64,000 nucleotides of DNA from Streptomyces megasporus (GTDB lineage: Bacteria > Actinomycetota > Actinomycetes > Streptomycetales > Streptomycetaceae), in NCBI RefSeq assembly GCF_000718985.1, contig NZ_JODL01000011.1:74857-138856 (forward strand). The letters are read 5' to 3'. Position numbers and translations under genes: made by a program. The notes under the pieces were generated by a model. The model did no database searches and was not told where the DNA came from. It saw only the letters and a list, made by a program, of their open reading frames with translations. The number at the start of each line of letters is the position of its first letter. Position 1 is the first letter of the stretch. Of this stretch, positions 1 through 8,793 are shown piece after piece.

Positions 1-399
1 CGGATGCGCGAGGAGCTTCTCGGTCTCGGTGCGCCGGAAGCGGTCGTCGAGGACGCGGTTCTGGTCTTCTCCGAACTCCTCAGCAACGCGTACCGGCACG
101 CCAGACCGCTCGGCGCGGGGAACTTCGTCCACGCCGCGTGGGGCCTCACCCGGGACGGCGGGGTGTCCGTCTCCGTCACGGACGGCGGGGGGCCGACCCG
201 TCCACGCCTGTCCAACCCGTCGGTGACCGCGCGGGGCGGCCGGGGGCTGTCGATCATCACCTCCCTCGCCCGCGACTGGGGGGTGCGGGACGGCGACGAG
301 CCCGGCGAGGTGACGGTCTGGGCGGTGGTGCCTCCCGGCGACGGCGGGTTCTCCGCCTCGATGGACTTCGATCTGGTGGACCTGGACGACTTCGCGTAG
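1..399 (+). CDS. ATP-binding protein, HATPase/RsbW-like anti-sigma type (5' partial)
   Basis: The reading frame is open at the left edge, so the N-terminus lies outside the window; the ATG at position 4 is probably internal. The visible part is the C-terminal two thirds of a GHKL ATPase of the RsbW/SpoIIAB kind common in Streptomyces. It shows an N-box ([10 protein letters not shown]), a G1-type box (DGGG) and a G2-type box (GGRGLSII). Family members bind ATP and may phosphorylate anti-anti-sigma factors or bind sigma factors in the cytoplasm; the partner here is unknown. The C-terminus is acidic (DLVDLDDFA). Family assignment is firm, the specific role is inference. Confidence 0.85.
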   Translation, partial: RMREELLGLGAPEAVVEDAVLVFSELLSNAYRHARPLGAGNFVHAAWGLTRDGGVSVSVTDGGGPTRPRLSNPSVTARGGRGLSIITSLARDWGVRDGDEPGEVTVWAVVPPGDGGFSASMDFDLVDLDDFA

Positions 400-450
400 G
401 CGTTTCGGGTGGCGTCTCCCGCGTACGCGTGCGGGCCCGGCCCCACGGAC

Positions 451-456
451 TAGGCT
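451..456 (+). promoter_or_regulatory. Candidate -10 box for the DUF5926 gene
   Basis: TAGGCT matches the Streptomyces housekeeping TANNNT pattern and lies about 40 bases before the ATG at 497, with a GGGAG ribosome-binding sequence in between. I see no convincing -35 box. Confidence 0.35.
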
Positions 457-496
457 CGCGCCGACAGCGTCCGTACGACCGGGAGATCCGCACGCC

Positions 497-1465
497 ATGG
501 CCAAGAAGCGCCGCCCCCAGACAAAGGCCGCCAAGCCGCAGCTCGTCGACGGGGAGATCCCCGTCGTCGGTGCCCGCGAGCCCTGCCCCTGTGGATCGGG
601 CCGCCGCTACAAGGCCTGCCACGGCCGGGCCGCCGCCCAGGCGGTGACCGAGCTGGTCCGCCGGCCGTTCGAGGGGCTGCCCGGGGAGTGCGACTGGGTC
701 GCGCTGCGCGAGCTGGTGCCCGCCGCGACCGTGCCGTTGAAGCTGAAGGACGGTCTGCCCGAGGACGTCCCCTCCCTGACCCTCGCCACCGTTCTGCCCA
801 TGGCCTGGCCCGCGCTGCGCCGCGACAACGGGGCCGTGCTGGTCGGGCTGCAGAACGACACGCCCTCCGGCGACCTCAGCCGGGACCTCGCCGACGTGCT
901 GCGGCGGGCCCTGACGGTACGGCCGGGCACCCCGGTGGCCGCCGAGCGCACCGCAGCCGACGCCCCGCGTCTGCAGGACCTGCTGGACCTCGACGCCCCG
1001 TTCGTGCCCGAGGTGCACGACGGTTTCGAGTTCTGGGTGGAGGACGCCGAGAACCAGAGCCCCGAGGTGGCTGCCTCGTTGGAACGAGCCAACTCCGCCG
1101 CCCTGCCGACCGCCCGTCTGGAGGGGGTGGAGGCCGCGTACTGGTGCGAGACCCCGGAGAAGAACCACCTGCGCTGGGTCATGCCGCACCCCGAGGAGCG
1201 GATGCTCGACGCGCTCGCCCGGCTGCACGCCGCCGGCGCCTCGTCGCTCGGCGAGGGCACGCGACTGGTCGGTTCGTTCCGCGCGCACGGCCTGGTGGTG
1301 CCGGTGTGGGACCTGCCGAGCGCGATGGGCGCGGAGGAGTGCGAGAAGCCCGCGGCGGCCTTCGCGGAGCGGCTCGCGGACGCTCTGGAGGCCACCGCTC
1401 CGCTGACGGCGGACGAGCGTCGGGCCCGCAACGGATTCACCAATCGACAGGTGACTCTCAACTGA
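497..1465 (+). CDS. DUF5926 family protein with N-terminal SEC-C zinc motif
   Basis: This 322-residue cytoplasmic protein starts with a lysine/arginine-rich tail, then carries a SEC-C zinc-binding motif at residues 29-43 ([15 protein letters not shown]), as found at the C-terminus of SecA and in many single-domain proteins. The rest matches my recollection of the actinobacterial DUF5926 family, whose function is not known. There is no signal peptide or membrane segment. The ATG at 497 is preceded by GGGAG. It sits alone on the plus strand between the HATPase gene and a convergent secreted-protein gene. No enzymatic role should be assumed. Confidence 0.85.
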   Translation: MAKKRRPQTKAAKPQLVDGEIPVVGAREPCPCGSGRRYKACHGRAAAQAVTELVRRPFEGLPGECDWVALRELVPAATVPLKLKDGLPEDVPSLTLATVLPMAWPALRRDNGAVLVGLQNDTPSGDLSRDLADVLRRALTVRPGTPVAAERTAADAPRLQDLLDLDAPFVPEVHDGFEFWVEDAENQSPEVAASLERANSAALPTARLEGVEAAYWCETPEKNHLRWVMPHPEERMLDALARLHAAGASSLGEGTRLVGSFRAHGLVVPVWDLPSAMGAEECEKPAAAFAERLADALEATAPLTADERRARNGFTNRQVTLN

Positions 1466-1704
1466 CAGACGAATTTCGGTGAGGCATGCGGACTTTCGCA
1501 CCGTGATTCGCGTCACAACAGGCCGTACCAGCAGGTAAATAGTCGGCTTGAAGAGATCGGTGGAATTTGCGAACGGCCAATTGCTTGTTACCGTTTAAGG
1601 GCCCGGTCGCTGGTGCATCCCCCGTCGCCAGCGATCGGGTCTTTCCATGTCCGGACGTTTCCGCACGAGCCCCCGGACGCCCCTCCGGACGGTGGCCCCG
1701 CAGC
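1466..1704. other. Intergenic gap between convergent genes
   Basis: No supported gene. The first half is clearly richer in A+T than its surroundings. No strong hairpin was found by eye. Confidence 0.4.
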
Positions 1705-2289
1705 TCAACTCCCCGACAGGCCAGTGGAGTTGCTGCCGGAGCGCAGCAGCAGGCCGTCCCCGTCCGGCGCCCCGATCTCCGCCACCGCCACATACGGCTC
1801 CCCACCCGGACGGATTTCCTCCGTCTTCCCGCGCGGGGTGTCGCACGTACCCGGACGGTCCGTCGCGGGAAGGGAGCAGGGCATGTGCACACTCCGCCCG
1901 CCGGGCCCCATCAGACTCAGGGCTCCGTGCAGTGATTCGCCGGTGTTATTCCGGTAGTACATCCGCCCCCATGTCGTTCTGTTCCGAGTCAGAACGCAGG
2001 TCTGCGCCCGCACTCCTTCCGGTGACGTGGCCTGGGGGCCGCAGACGGCGGTGACGTCCGACGGCCCGTCGCCCTCCGGCGACTCCGGTCGCTCCGCCGG
2101 CTCCGGCGCGAGCGGCACGGAGGGAGCCGGGGAAGGGGCCGGGGAGGGCGGGGCACCGGCGACGGGGCGTCCGTCGGACACGTCCGGCCCGGCGGTCGCG
2201 GCGGCGAGCGGCAGGGCCACCGCGAGCACCACCGCGCCGGCGAGCGCGATCACGCGGAGGTTCGGGGCACGCTGCTGCGGGTCATGCAT
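1705..2289 (-). CDS. Hypothetical membrane-anchored or secreted protein
   Basis: From the ATG at 2289, preceded by AGGTGG, the product has 194 residues. A short polar head (HDPQQRAPNLR) is followed by one hydrophobic segment (VIALAGAVVLAVALPLAAA), then a Pro/Ser/Glu-rich low-complexity stretch. A compact C-terminal region follows with four cysteines (CGPQ, QTCVL, PCSLP, GTCDT). The layout suggests a type II anchor or a signal peptide and an extracellular disulfide-bonded domain. I do not recognise the family. A longer reading from 2355 is possible but lacks a ribosome-binding site. Confidence 0.6.
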   Translation of the reverse strand: MHDPQQRAPNLRVIALAGAVVLAVALPLAAATAGPDVSDGRPVAGAPPSPAPSPAPSVPLAPEPAERPESPEGDGPSDVTAVCGPQATSPEGVRAQTCVLTRNRTTWGRMYYRNNTGESLHGALSLMGPGGRSVHMPCSLPATDRPGTCDTPRGKTEEIRPGGEPYVAVAEIGAPDGDGLLLRSGSNSTGLSGS

Positions 2290-2488
2290 GAAGTCCACCT
2301 GCGACTCGCTGGAGAGGGGCCGGAAACGGAAGAGGCCCCGGGGCGCCCCGAACATATCGGGAGGAAGAAGGCGCCCAAGGGGACAGAGTGGCCCTTTCCC
2401 GCCATCTCCGGCGCCCTGCTACCCGTACGAGTGAACCCCGCGCGAGTGAGCAGGGCGCGGACTCCCCGGCCGCGTGCCGCGCGGCGGC

Positions 2489-3172
2489 TCAGTACGCCAA
2501 CCGGCTGCCGGTGTCCGGCGCCTCCGTGCCGGCCCGCACCAGTACGTCCACCAGGGGCTCCATCCGGGGCAGCCACGGAGCTCCGCCGTCCCCCGCGGAC
2601 GGCGGCCTCTCCCAGCGCACCTGCCCGGTGCCGATGCGCGACGGCGGCAGCGGGACGTAACCGCCCTCGCCGTGGAAGCGCAGCGAACTGGGCACCCAGT
2701 CCTGGGCGTAGAGCAACTCGCCCAACTCCTCGAGGTCGTACGGCGCGACCAGCAGCACGAAACGGGTCGGGGTCGCGACCACCGGTCCGGTGCGCAGACC
2801 CAGCCGGTCGAACTCCGCCAACGCCCCCGCCCCCACGGACGCCGGAAGGCTCAGCGCGCACGGCGCGCGGCCTCCGGTGGCCAACAGGATCGGCGCGTCG
2901 GGGCGGTTGGTCCACCACCAGCGCACCATGCGGGCGTCGGTGGTGGCGGCGAGCAGTTCGGGATCGAAGGGGTGCGCGCCGGGCACGACGCAGTCGGGCC
3001 GTGGACAGGAACAGCGCCCCTGTGACCGCCCGGACTGGCGTGCGGCCGGGCGTCCGGACCCCCGCGGCGCCACCCCGGGCAGCACCGGCCACCTCCACCG
3101 TGTGGCGCAGACGAGCGCCGCGTTCCGCAGCGCCCAGCGGGTCATGCGTCGCCTTCCGAGGATCTCGCGCAT
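2489..3172 (-). CDS. Primase/polymerase (prim-pol) N-terminal domain-like protein
   Basis: The 227-residue product resembles the short Streptomyces proteins usually annotated as bifunctional DNA primase/polymerase. Conserved-looking blocks are TRFVLLVAPYDLEELG, QDWVPSSLRFHGEGGYV and the C-terminal APDTGSRLAY. Cysteines near residues 55-61 (CSCPRPDC) may bind zinc. Related full-length enzymes act in plasmid or phage replication, but this stand-alone version has no helicase domain and I see no certain catalytic acidic pair, so activity is unproven. Start chosen at the ATG at 3172 (MREILGRRRMTRW). It lies upstream of, and on the same strand as, the secreted-protein gene. Confidence 0.65.
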   Translation of the reverse strand: MREILGRRRMTRWALRNAALVCATRWRWPVLPGVAPRGSGRPAARQSGRSQGRCSCPRPDCVVPGAHPFDPELLAATTDARMVRWWWTNRPDAPILLATGGRAPCALSLPASVGAGALAEFDRLGLRTGPVVATPTRFVLLVAPYDLEELGELLYAQDWVPSSLRFHGEGGYVPLPPSRIGTGQVRWERPPSAGDGGAPWLPRMEPLVDVLVRAGTEAPDTGSRLAY

Positions 3173-3812
3173 CAGCGCTCGTTCCTTTCCGTACCGCCAA
3201 GGATCGACAAGGACCTATCGGGACCGGCGGCCGACGACGGCCGGCCGGTCCTTCACACCTCTACACCTGTGGATCTCGTGTGACCGCGCGTACGCGATCA
3301 CGGCAGCGCCACCGCGTTCCGTCTCTCGACGCCTGCCGTTCGGGCAACTCGTGGGGCGGGGAAGCGCGGCGGGGCGATGTGCCCGGTGACCGCTCTCGTG
3401 CTCGTGCCGGCCGTGCCGTCGGTGATCGCCCGGCGACCGTGCCCTGATCTTTCGCCCCGTACGAGGACGCGCTCCGGTTTCCACTCCGTGAGACGCGCGG
3501 ACTCGTCATCGGGTTCCGGCGGGACCCGACCGCCCGTTCTCCTCTTGCCGTACGTACCCACGTACCCACAACGACCGTGTTGACGCGCTGTCGCAATGGA
3601 CGTCAGTCGACCGCGAGCCACCCATCCCAAGGTAGGTTTTCGGCCAAGCTTACGGTCACTTCCACGCCCCTCGCATCCACCCTCGCGCCCCCGCGACAAA
3701 AGCCTCCGGAAGGTACACCCGCGGCCCGCTGGGACAATGCTGGACATCTCGTTATCAGGGCGTGTACATCTGGAGACACTGATAGCGGAGCAGCACGACA
3801 TGGGGGTTTGCG
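3173..3812. other. Long gene-free region with divergent promoters
   Basis: About 640 bases between the divergent prim-pol-like and SpoIIE-like genes hold no reading frame with convincing codon use. Short direct repeats of GTACCCAC-type sequence occur near 3550-3570. The region presumably carries promoters for both genes; none can be placed with confidence. Confidence 0.4.
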
Positions 3813-3857
3813 ATGCTATTGAGGTTGCCGATCCACGGTGAGGGGCGCCGGCCATGA
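3813..3857 (+). CDS. Possible 14-codon upstream leader ORF coupled to the phosphatase gene
   Basis: An ATG at 3813, preceded by GGGGG at a good spacing, opens a short frame (MLLRLPIHGEGRRP) whose TGA overlaps the ATG of the next gene as ATGA. The overlap would couple translation of the two. No function is known and codon use is ordinary, so this could be chance. Confidence 0.3.
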   Translation: MLLRLPIHGEGRRP

Positions 3858-5452
3858 GCGCCCAACAACCACCGAAACTGGCCGGAATCAACTCGCCCGC
3901 ACCGCCGCCCCAGCAGACTGTTCCGCCCTCCGCCGCCCCTCACCAGCAGCCCGCCGTCCCCCCGCGCCCGACGGCCGTCGAGGACCCGGCCCTGACGCAC
4001 TCGGTCGAACGGCTCGCCGCCGTCCAGGACCGGCTCGCCGGATGGATCTCCGACCTCACCACCCTCCACGACCTCACCGAACGGCTGGCGCGCGCCGAGA
4101 CCCTGGACGGGACGGTGCGCGAGGCCCTGAACGCCGGGGCCGCCCTCGTGGGCGCCCGGCGCGGACTGATCACCCTGGAGCCCTCCGCCCCGGTCCCTCC
4201 CCGGCCCCGCTCCGGGCGCCTCCCCCACGACTCCCTCCACGACTTTCCCCACGACTCCCCCCTCGACCTCCCCCACGACTCAGCCACCACCTTCGGGCTC
4301 GGCCTGGGCGTCGCGGACCTCGGACACCTCGAAACCGTCCCGAGCGACTCCGCCTCCCACGTCCACCTCCTCGGCGGTCTGCCGGAGACCGGCGCCCGGC
4401 CCCTGGAGATCGCCCACCCCCACATCGCCGAGGAGACCGGTCTCGACCCGCGCCACCGCGAGGTCGCCGCCCGGCTCGGCTACGCCGCCAGCTACGCCGT
4501 GCCGCTGGTGTCCGAGAGCGCCGGCCGGGTGGGCGCGGCCGTCTGGCTGTACGACGAACCGGCGCAGCCGACCGAGCGCCAGCGTCATCTGCTCGGTCTG
4601 TACGTCCGACACGCCGCCGAGCACATCGCCCGCCGGCTCGACCTCGCCCGTGCCCGCGCCGACCTGGCCGGCGTGCGCGAGGAGCTGCTGCCCGCCCGGC
4701 TGCCCAGGGTGCCGGGCGTACGGCTGGCGGTGCGGCACCGCACCGGGCCGCGCGGCGGCGGCGACTGGTACGACGTCCTGCCGCTGCCCGAGGGGGCGCT
4801 CGGCCTGTCCGTCGGCGGCGTCACCGGCTCGGGGCCCGACGCGGTGGCCGCGATGGGGCGTCTGCGGGCGTCGCTGCGGGCGTACGCGGTGATGGAGGGA
4901 GAGGACCCGGTCGCGGTCCTGTCCGATCTGGAGTTGCTGCTGAGGCTGACCGAACCGGCGCGCGCGGCGACCGCGCTGTTCGGGTACGCGGAACGGACCG
5001 TGCCCCCGCACCCGTCCGGCGGCGGGGCGGGACGCCCCGAAGGGTCCGGGGGCGCCGGGGAGCTCGGGAACGCCGGGGCCGCCACCAGGGTCGTGCTCGC
5101 CGGCGCCGGGCACTGCCCGCCGCTGATCATCGGTCCGCGCCGCGTCGAGTTCGCCGAGACCACGCTCTCCGCGCCGCTGGGGATGCTCGCCTGCTGGGAG
5201 GCGCCGAGCATCGAGCTGCGGCTGGCGCCGGGAGAGACCCTCCTGATGTACAGCGACGGCCTGCTGCACCGCACCGGCGAGTCGACGGACCGCGCCTTCG
5301 CCCGGCTCCAGGCCGCCGCCATCGGCGCCCCGCGCGCCGTCCGCGACGATCCCGACGCCCTGGTGGACCACGTCCTGCACCTCGTGCTCCCCGACGGGCG
5401 GGCCGACGCCGACAGCGCCGAGGACGTGGTGCTGCTGGCCGCGCGGTTCTGA
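3854..5452 (+). CDS. SpoIIE-like (PP2C) phosphatase with GAF-type sensor region
   Basis: The 532-residue protein has a proline-rich N-terminus (1-45), then a GAF-like region (about 50-260) carrying a repetitive His-Asp-Ser insert (PHDSLHDFPHDSPLDLPHDS). The C-terminal PP2C/SpoIIE domain (about 275-532) shows GGDWYDV near residue 300, MYSDGLLHRTGE and a terminal EDVVLLAAR. Family members dephosphorylate anti-anti-sigma factors. Here the usual GDVxGHG metal site reads SVGGVTGSG (near residue 319), lacking the aspartate and histidine, so catalysis is doubtful. The start at 3854 has GAGGGG seven bases upstream. HATPase genes nearby are plausible antagonists. Confidence 0.85.
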   Translation: MSAQQPPKLAGINSPAPPPQQTVPPSAAPHQQPAVPPRPTAVEDPALTHSVERLAAVQDRLAGWISDLTTLHDLTERLARAETLDGTVREALNAGAALVGARRGLITLEPSAPVPPRPRSGRLPHDSLHDFPHDSPLDLPHDSATTFGLGLGVADLGHLETVPSDSASHVHLLGGLPETGARPLEIAHPHIAEETGLDPRHREVAARLGYAASYAVPLVSESAGRVGAAVWLYDEPAQPTERQRHLLGLYVRHAAEHIARRLDLARARADLAGVREELLPARLPRVPGVRLAVRHRTGPRGGGDWYDVLPLPEGALGLSVGGVTGSGPDAVAAMGRLRASLRAYAVMEGEDPVAVLSDLELLLRLTEPARAATALFGYAERTVPPHPSGGGAGRPEGSGGAGELGNAGAATRVVLAGAGHCPPLIIGPRRVEFAETTLSAPLGMLACWEAPSIELRLAPGETLLMYSDGLLHRTGESTDRAFARLQAAAIGAPRAVRDDPDALVDHVLHLVLPDGRADADSAEDVVLLAARF

Positions 5453-5565
5453 GCGGGCCCGTCCGGCGCCGCAAAGCCCCTCCCCGAAGGCCCACCACGA
5501 AGGCCCTCCCGCCCCCCTTCCGCGCGCCCTCCGCGGGGCCGTATCCCCGGAAAACCGTACGGACC

Positions 5566-5571
5566 TACGAT
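5566..5571 (+). promoter_or_regulatory. Candidate -10 box for the aminopeptidase P gene
   Basis: TACGAT fits TANNNT and would place transcription start about 40 bases upstream of the GTG at 5621, leaving a leader with a strong GGAGGAGG ribosome-binding site. Confidence 0.4.
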
Positions 5572-5620
5572 GGAAGACGGCCCACGGAGGCCCATGCCAT
5601 CAGCAGGAGGAGGCAGCGAC

Positions 5621-7096
5621 GTGGCTGACCAGCAGACGCCGGAGATCCCGGAGGAGCAGGGAGAACCCACCTCGGAGGAACCGATCAAGCAGCGGAAGAA
5701 CGGCCTGTACCCGGGCGTCTCCGACGAACTCGCCGAGAACATGAGGACCGGCTGGGCCGACACCGAGCTGCGCGATCTGGAGCCGATCCCCCAGGCCGAC
5801 CGCACCGCCGAACGGCGCGCGAAGCTCTCCGCCCGCTTCCCCGGCGAGCGGCTGGTGATCCCCGCGGGCAACCTCAAGACGCGCTCGAACGACACCGACT
5901 ACCCGTTCCGCGCGTCCGTGGAGTACGCCTACCTCACCGGCAACCAGACCGAGGACGGCGTCCTGGTCATGGAGCCGCGGGCGGACGGCGGCCACGACTC
6001 CGTCCTCTACCTGCTGCCCCGCTCCAACCGGGAGAACGGCGAGTTCTGGCTCGACGGCCAGGGCGAGCTGTGGGTGGGCCGCCGGCACAGCCTCACCGAG
6101 GCCGAACGGCTCTACGGCCTGCCGTGCCGGGACGTGCGCACCGTCGCCGACGTCCTGCGGGACGCCTCCGGCGACGTCCGCGTGGTGCGCGGGTACGACG
6201 CGGGGATCGAGACGGCCCTCACCGACAAGACGACCGCCGAGCGCGACGAGGAGCTGAAGGTCTTCCTCTCCGAGATGCGCCTGGTCAAGGACGACTTCGA
6301 GGTCGGCGAGCTGCAGAAGGCCGTCGACTCCACCGTGCGCGGCTTCGAGGACGTCGTGCGGGTGCTGGACAAGGCCGAGGCCACCTCCGAGCGGTACATC
6401 GAGGGCACCTTCTTCCTGCGCGCCCGGGTGGAGGGCAACGACGTCGGCTACGGCTCCATCTGCGCCGCCGGCCCGCACGCCACCACCCTGCACTGGGTGC
6501 GCAACGACGGTCCGGTCCGCTCCGGCGACCTGCTGCTGCTGGACGCCGGCGTGGAGACCCACACCCTCTACACCGCCGACGTCACCCGCACCCTGCCGAT
6601 CAACGGCCGCTTCACCGACCTCCAGCGGAAGATCTACGACGCCGTCTACGAGGCGCAGGAGGCGGGCATCGCGGCGGTGAAGCCGGGCGCGAAGTACCTC
6701 GACTTCCACCACGCCGCCCAGCGGGTGCTGGCCGAGAAGCTGGTGGAGTGGGGCCTGGTGGAGGGCCCGGTCGAGCGCGTGCTGGAACTGGGCCTCCAGC
6801 GCCGTTGGACGCTCCACGGCACCGGCCACATGCTCGGCATGGACGTCCACGACTGCGCCGTCGCGCGCCGCGAGACGTACGCCGAGGGAACGCTGGAGCC
6901 GGGCATGTGCCTGACCGTCGAGCCGGGCCTGTACTTCCAGCCCGACGACCTGACGGTGCCCGAGGAGTACCGAGGCATCGGGGTGCGCATCGAGGACGAC
7001 ATCCTCGTCACCGAGGACGGCAACCGGAACCTCTCGGCCGCGCTGCCGCGCCGGTCGGACGAGGTCGAGGCGTGGATGGCGCGGCTGCGCGGCTGA
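5621..7096 (+). CDS. pepP: Xaa-Pro aminopeptidase, M24B (aminopeptidase P) family
   Basis: The 491-residue product has the aminopeptidase P layout: an N-terminal AMP_N domain (about 1-200) and a pita-bread metallopeptidase domain (about 235-485). Metal-ligand motifs visible are LLLDAGVETHTLYTADVTRT (two Asp), HGTGHMLGMDVHDC (His), TVEPGLYF (Glu) and GIGVRIEDDILVT (Glu). It should remove N-terminal residues preceding proline from peptides in the cytoplasm. The GTG at 5621 is preferred over the ATG at 5570 because GGAGGAGG lies directly upstream. A perfect 15-bp hairpin follows at 7148-7180. Confidence 0.93.
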   Translation: MADQQTPEIPEEQGEPTSEEPIKQRKNGLYPGVSDELAENMRTGWADTELRDLEPIPQADRTAERRAKLSARFPGERLVIPAGNLKTRSNDTDYPFRASVEYAYLTGNQTEDGVLVMEPRADGGHDSVLYLLPRSNRENGEFWLDGQGELWVGRRHSLTEAERLYGLPCRDVRTVADVLRDASGDVRVVRGYDAGIETALTDKTTAERDEELKVFLSEMRLVKDDFEVGELQKAVDSTVRGFEDVVRVLDKAEATSERYIEGTFFLRARVEGNDVGYGSICAAGPHATTLHWVRNDGPVRSGDLLLLDAGVETHTLYTADVTRTLPINGRFTDLQRKIYDAVYEAQEAGIAAVKPGAKYLDFHHAAQRVLAEKLVEWGLVEGPVERVLELGLQRRWTLHGTGHMLGMDVHDCAVARRETYAEGTLEPGMCLTVEPGLYFQPDDLTVPEEYRGIGVRIEDDILVTEDGNRNLSAALPRRSDEVEAWMARLRG

Positions 7097-7147
7097 CCGC
7101 GTCATACCGTCGCGTCGTCGTGCCCGGACCGCCCGTGGAACGGGCCG

Positions 7148-7180
7148 GAGGCTCCCCGGACGATCCGTCCGGGGAGCCTC
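7148..7180 (+). terminator. Perfect 15-bp hairpin terminator after pepP
   Basis: Arms 7148-7162 (GAGGCTCCCCGGACG) and 7166-7180 are exact reverse complements around a three-base loop. No T-run follows, which is usual for Streptomyces terminators. Confidence 0.85.
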
Positions 7181-7220
7181 TCGGTTCACAGGCCCCTCCG
7201 GTGGGGCGCCTCCACCGTCA

Positions 7221-7250
7221 AGGCGTCAAGAGGCGTCAAGAGGCGTCAGG
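7221..7250. repeat. Three tandem 10-bp repeats over the stop codon of the beta-helix gene
   Basis: Two exact copies of AGGCGTCAAG and a third with one change (AGGCGTCAGG) lie head to tail. The last copy contains the TGA of the minus-strand gene ending at 7246, so the repeat adds in-frame stops downstream of it. Confidence 0.7.
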
Positions 7251-8487
7251 AGCCGCCGGGAGCCGTCGCCCGGTCGCACAGGCCGGCCCGGTTCTCGGTC
7301 CGGCCGGTGCTCTTCCGCCACGTGTTCGCGGTACCGGCGGTGCCGGTGCCCTCGGTGCGGTCGTGGCAGTCCAGCTCGCCGTTGTTCCGCAGTCGGTTGT
7401 GGGCGAGGAGGTTGTCCCCGTTCTCGCCCGCGTCGATCCGGATGCCGCTGCGCGAGTTGCCCGCCACCCGGTTGTGGGAGACGACGGACCCCGTCAGCGA
7501 GTCCGGGCCGACGCCGATGCCGTCGCCGACGGTGGCCCCGCCGACGCGGTTGCGGACGATCCTGACGTCCGTGCTCGGCCCGCCGCTCGCCATCGCGCCC
7601 GGCACTCCGCCGGACCCGGTGCTCGTGCGCAGGCCGCCCGCGCTGTCCGCGATCTCGTTGTACTTGATCTGGAGCCAGTCGTTGTCGTGACCGACGAAGA
7701 GCGCGGCTCCCCGGCTGCCGCGGACGTCGTTCCGCTCCACCTCGGTGTCGACCGAGTTCACGATGACGAGCAGCGACCCGTCCCGCAGCGAGGTGTTCCG
7801 CTCGACGTCGACGTCGGAGACGTCCCCCGGCTTCTCGCCCGCGAGGGCGATCGCGGCGGAATCGTTCCGGTGGAACGAGTTCTCCACGATTTCCGTGGCG
7901 TCCAGACCCCGGTCCACATAGATGCCATAGCCGCTTTCGGGCCCCGGACGATTGTTGTGGCGAATACAGTTCTTCTCGACCTCGTTCTGCTCCTTGGCAT
8001 CGCGAATGTCGAGGTGCATTCCGAACACGTTGTCCTGGATCACGTTCCGCTCCAGCCGGTAGCCGGAGAAGGAGCCGTCGGTGGCGACGCCCGGTCCCGC
8101 GGTGTTGTCCCGGACGGTGAAGTCCTTGAACGAAATCCCGTCCGCCTCCAGGTTGACGACACCTCCCGAGGAGTTCCTCGACTGGATGATCGAGTCCCTT
8201 CTCGGGTCCGGCGCCTGGGGTCTGTCGCACGCCCTCGGCGCGCTCGCGCCCTCCAGGTGGAGGCTCTTCCCCACCGTGACCACTTCGTCGTACGTTCCGG
8301 CGCAGACCATGATCCGGCTGCCGGCGGGAGCCGCGTCGACCGCGTCCTGGATCGCCATGAAGTCCGCCTCGGGACACTGCACCAGATCGTCGTCGACGAC
8401 GATCTCCACCGGGTCCGCGTGAGCCGGCACGGCCGGGAGAGCGGCGGCGAGCGCCACGCAAGCCGACAGGAAGAATTTCTTCCCCAT
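7246..8487 (-). CDS. Secreted right-handed parallel beta-helix protein
   Basis: From the ATG at 8487 (upstream AGAAGGA) the product has 413 residues. A signal peptide (MGKKFFLSACVALAAALPAVPAHA) is followed by IVVDDDLVQCPEADFMAIQDAVDAA, typical of pectate-lyase-fold proteins. Many short repeats of the type NRVxGNSxSGI and VERNTSL follow, consistent with successive beta-helix coils. It is probably an extracellular polysaccharide-active enzyme or surface protein; the substrate is unknown. The earlier in-frame start at 8775 lies inside a GC-rich stretch with no ribosome-binding site. Convergent with pepP. Confidence 0.85.
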   Translation of the reverse strand: MGKKFFLSACVALAAALPAVPAHADPVEIVVDDDLVQCPEADFMAIQDAVDAAPAGSRIMVCAGTYDEVVTVGKSLHLEGASAPRACDRPQAPDPRRDSIIQSRNSSGGVVNLEADGISFKDFTVRDNTAGPGVATDGSFSGYRLERNVIQDNVFGMHLDIRDAKEQNEVEKNCIRHNNRPGPESGYGIYVDRGLDATEIVENSFHRNDSAAIALAGEKPGDVSDVDVERNTSLRDGSLLVIVNSVDTEVERNDVRGSRGAALFVGHDNDWLQIKYNEIADSAGGLRTSTGSGGVPGAMASGGPSTDVRIVRNRVGGATVGDGIGVGPDSLTGSVVSHNRVAGNSRSGIRIDAGENGDNLLAHNRLRNNGELDCHDRTEGTGTAGTANTWRKSTGRTENRAGLCDRATAPGGS

Positions 8488-8730
8488 GCCCTTTTCCTTC
8501 TCTTGAGGGGTTCCAAGGCACGCCGAATGATCGGGCCCGCAACGGATTGCGGCGGCGGATCCGACATGTGCGCGACGTCGTCGTTCCGGGTTCGCCGGCC
8601 TGCTTTGACCCTCGACCTCGGCAACTGCTGCGGCAACTCGTCCTGAGCCGTTGGGGGAGTCGGCTCTCCGAGTGGGAGATCCGCTGCTTCCGGGAACCGG
8701 AACGCGGTGTTCGCGAGGCTCCGTGCACAC

Positions 8731-8771
8731 GTCCGCCCCGCGCCGGACGGCGAGTCCGGCGCGGGGCGGAC
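8731..8771 (-). terminator. Perfect 18-bp hairpin terminator
   Basis: Arms 8731-8748 (GTCCGCCCCGCGCCGGAC) and 8754-8771 pair perfectly around a five-base loop. It lies just beyond the stop codon of the minus-strand HATPase gene (8794) and upstream of the beta-helix gene, separating the two transcripts. Confidence 0.85.
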
Positions 8772-8793
8772 ACAAGGGGTGTCCCTTCTCGGG

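Noticed and set aside
3577..3822. Small plus-strand gene upstream of the SpoIIE-like gene
   Set aside because: No ribosome-binding site, no codon bias and no recognisable motif.
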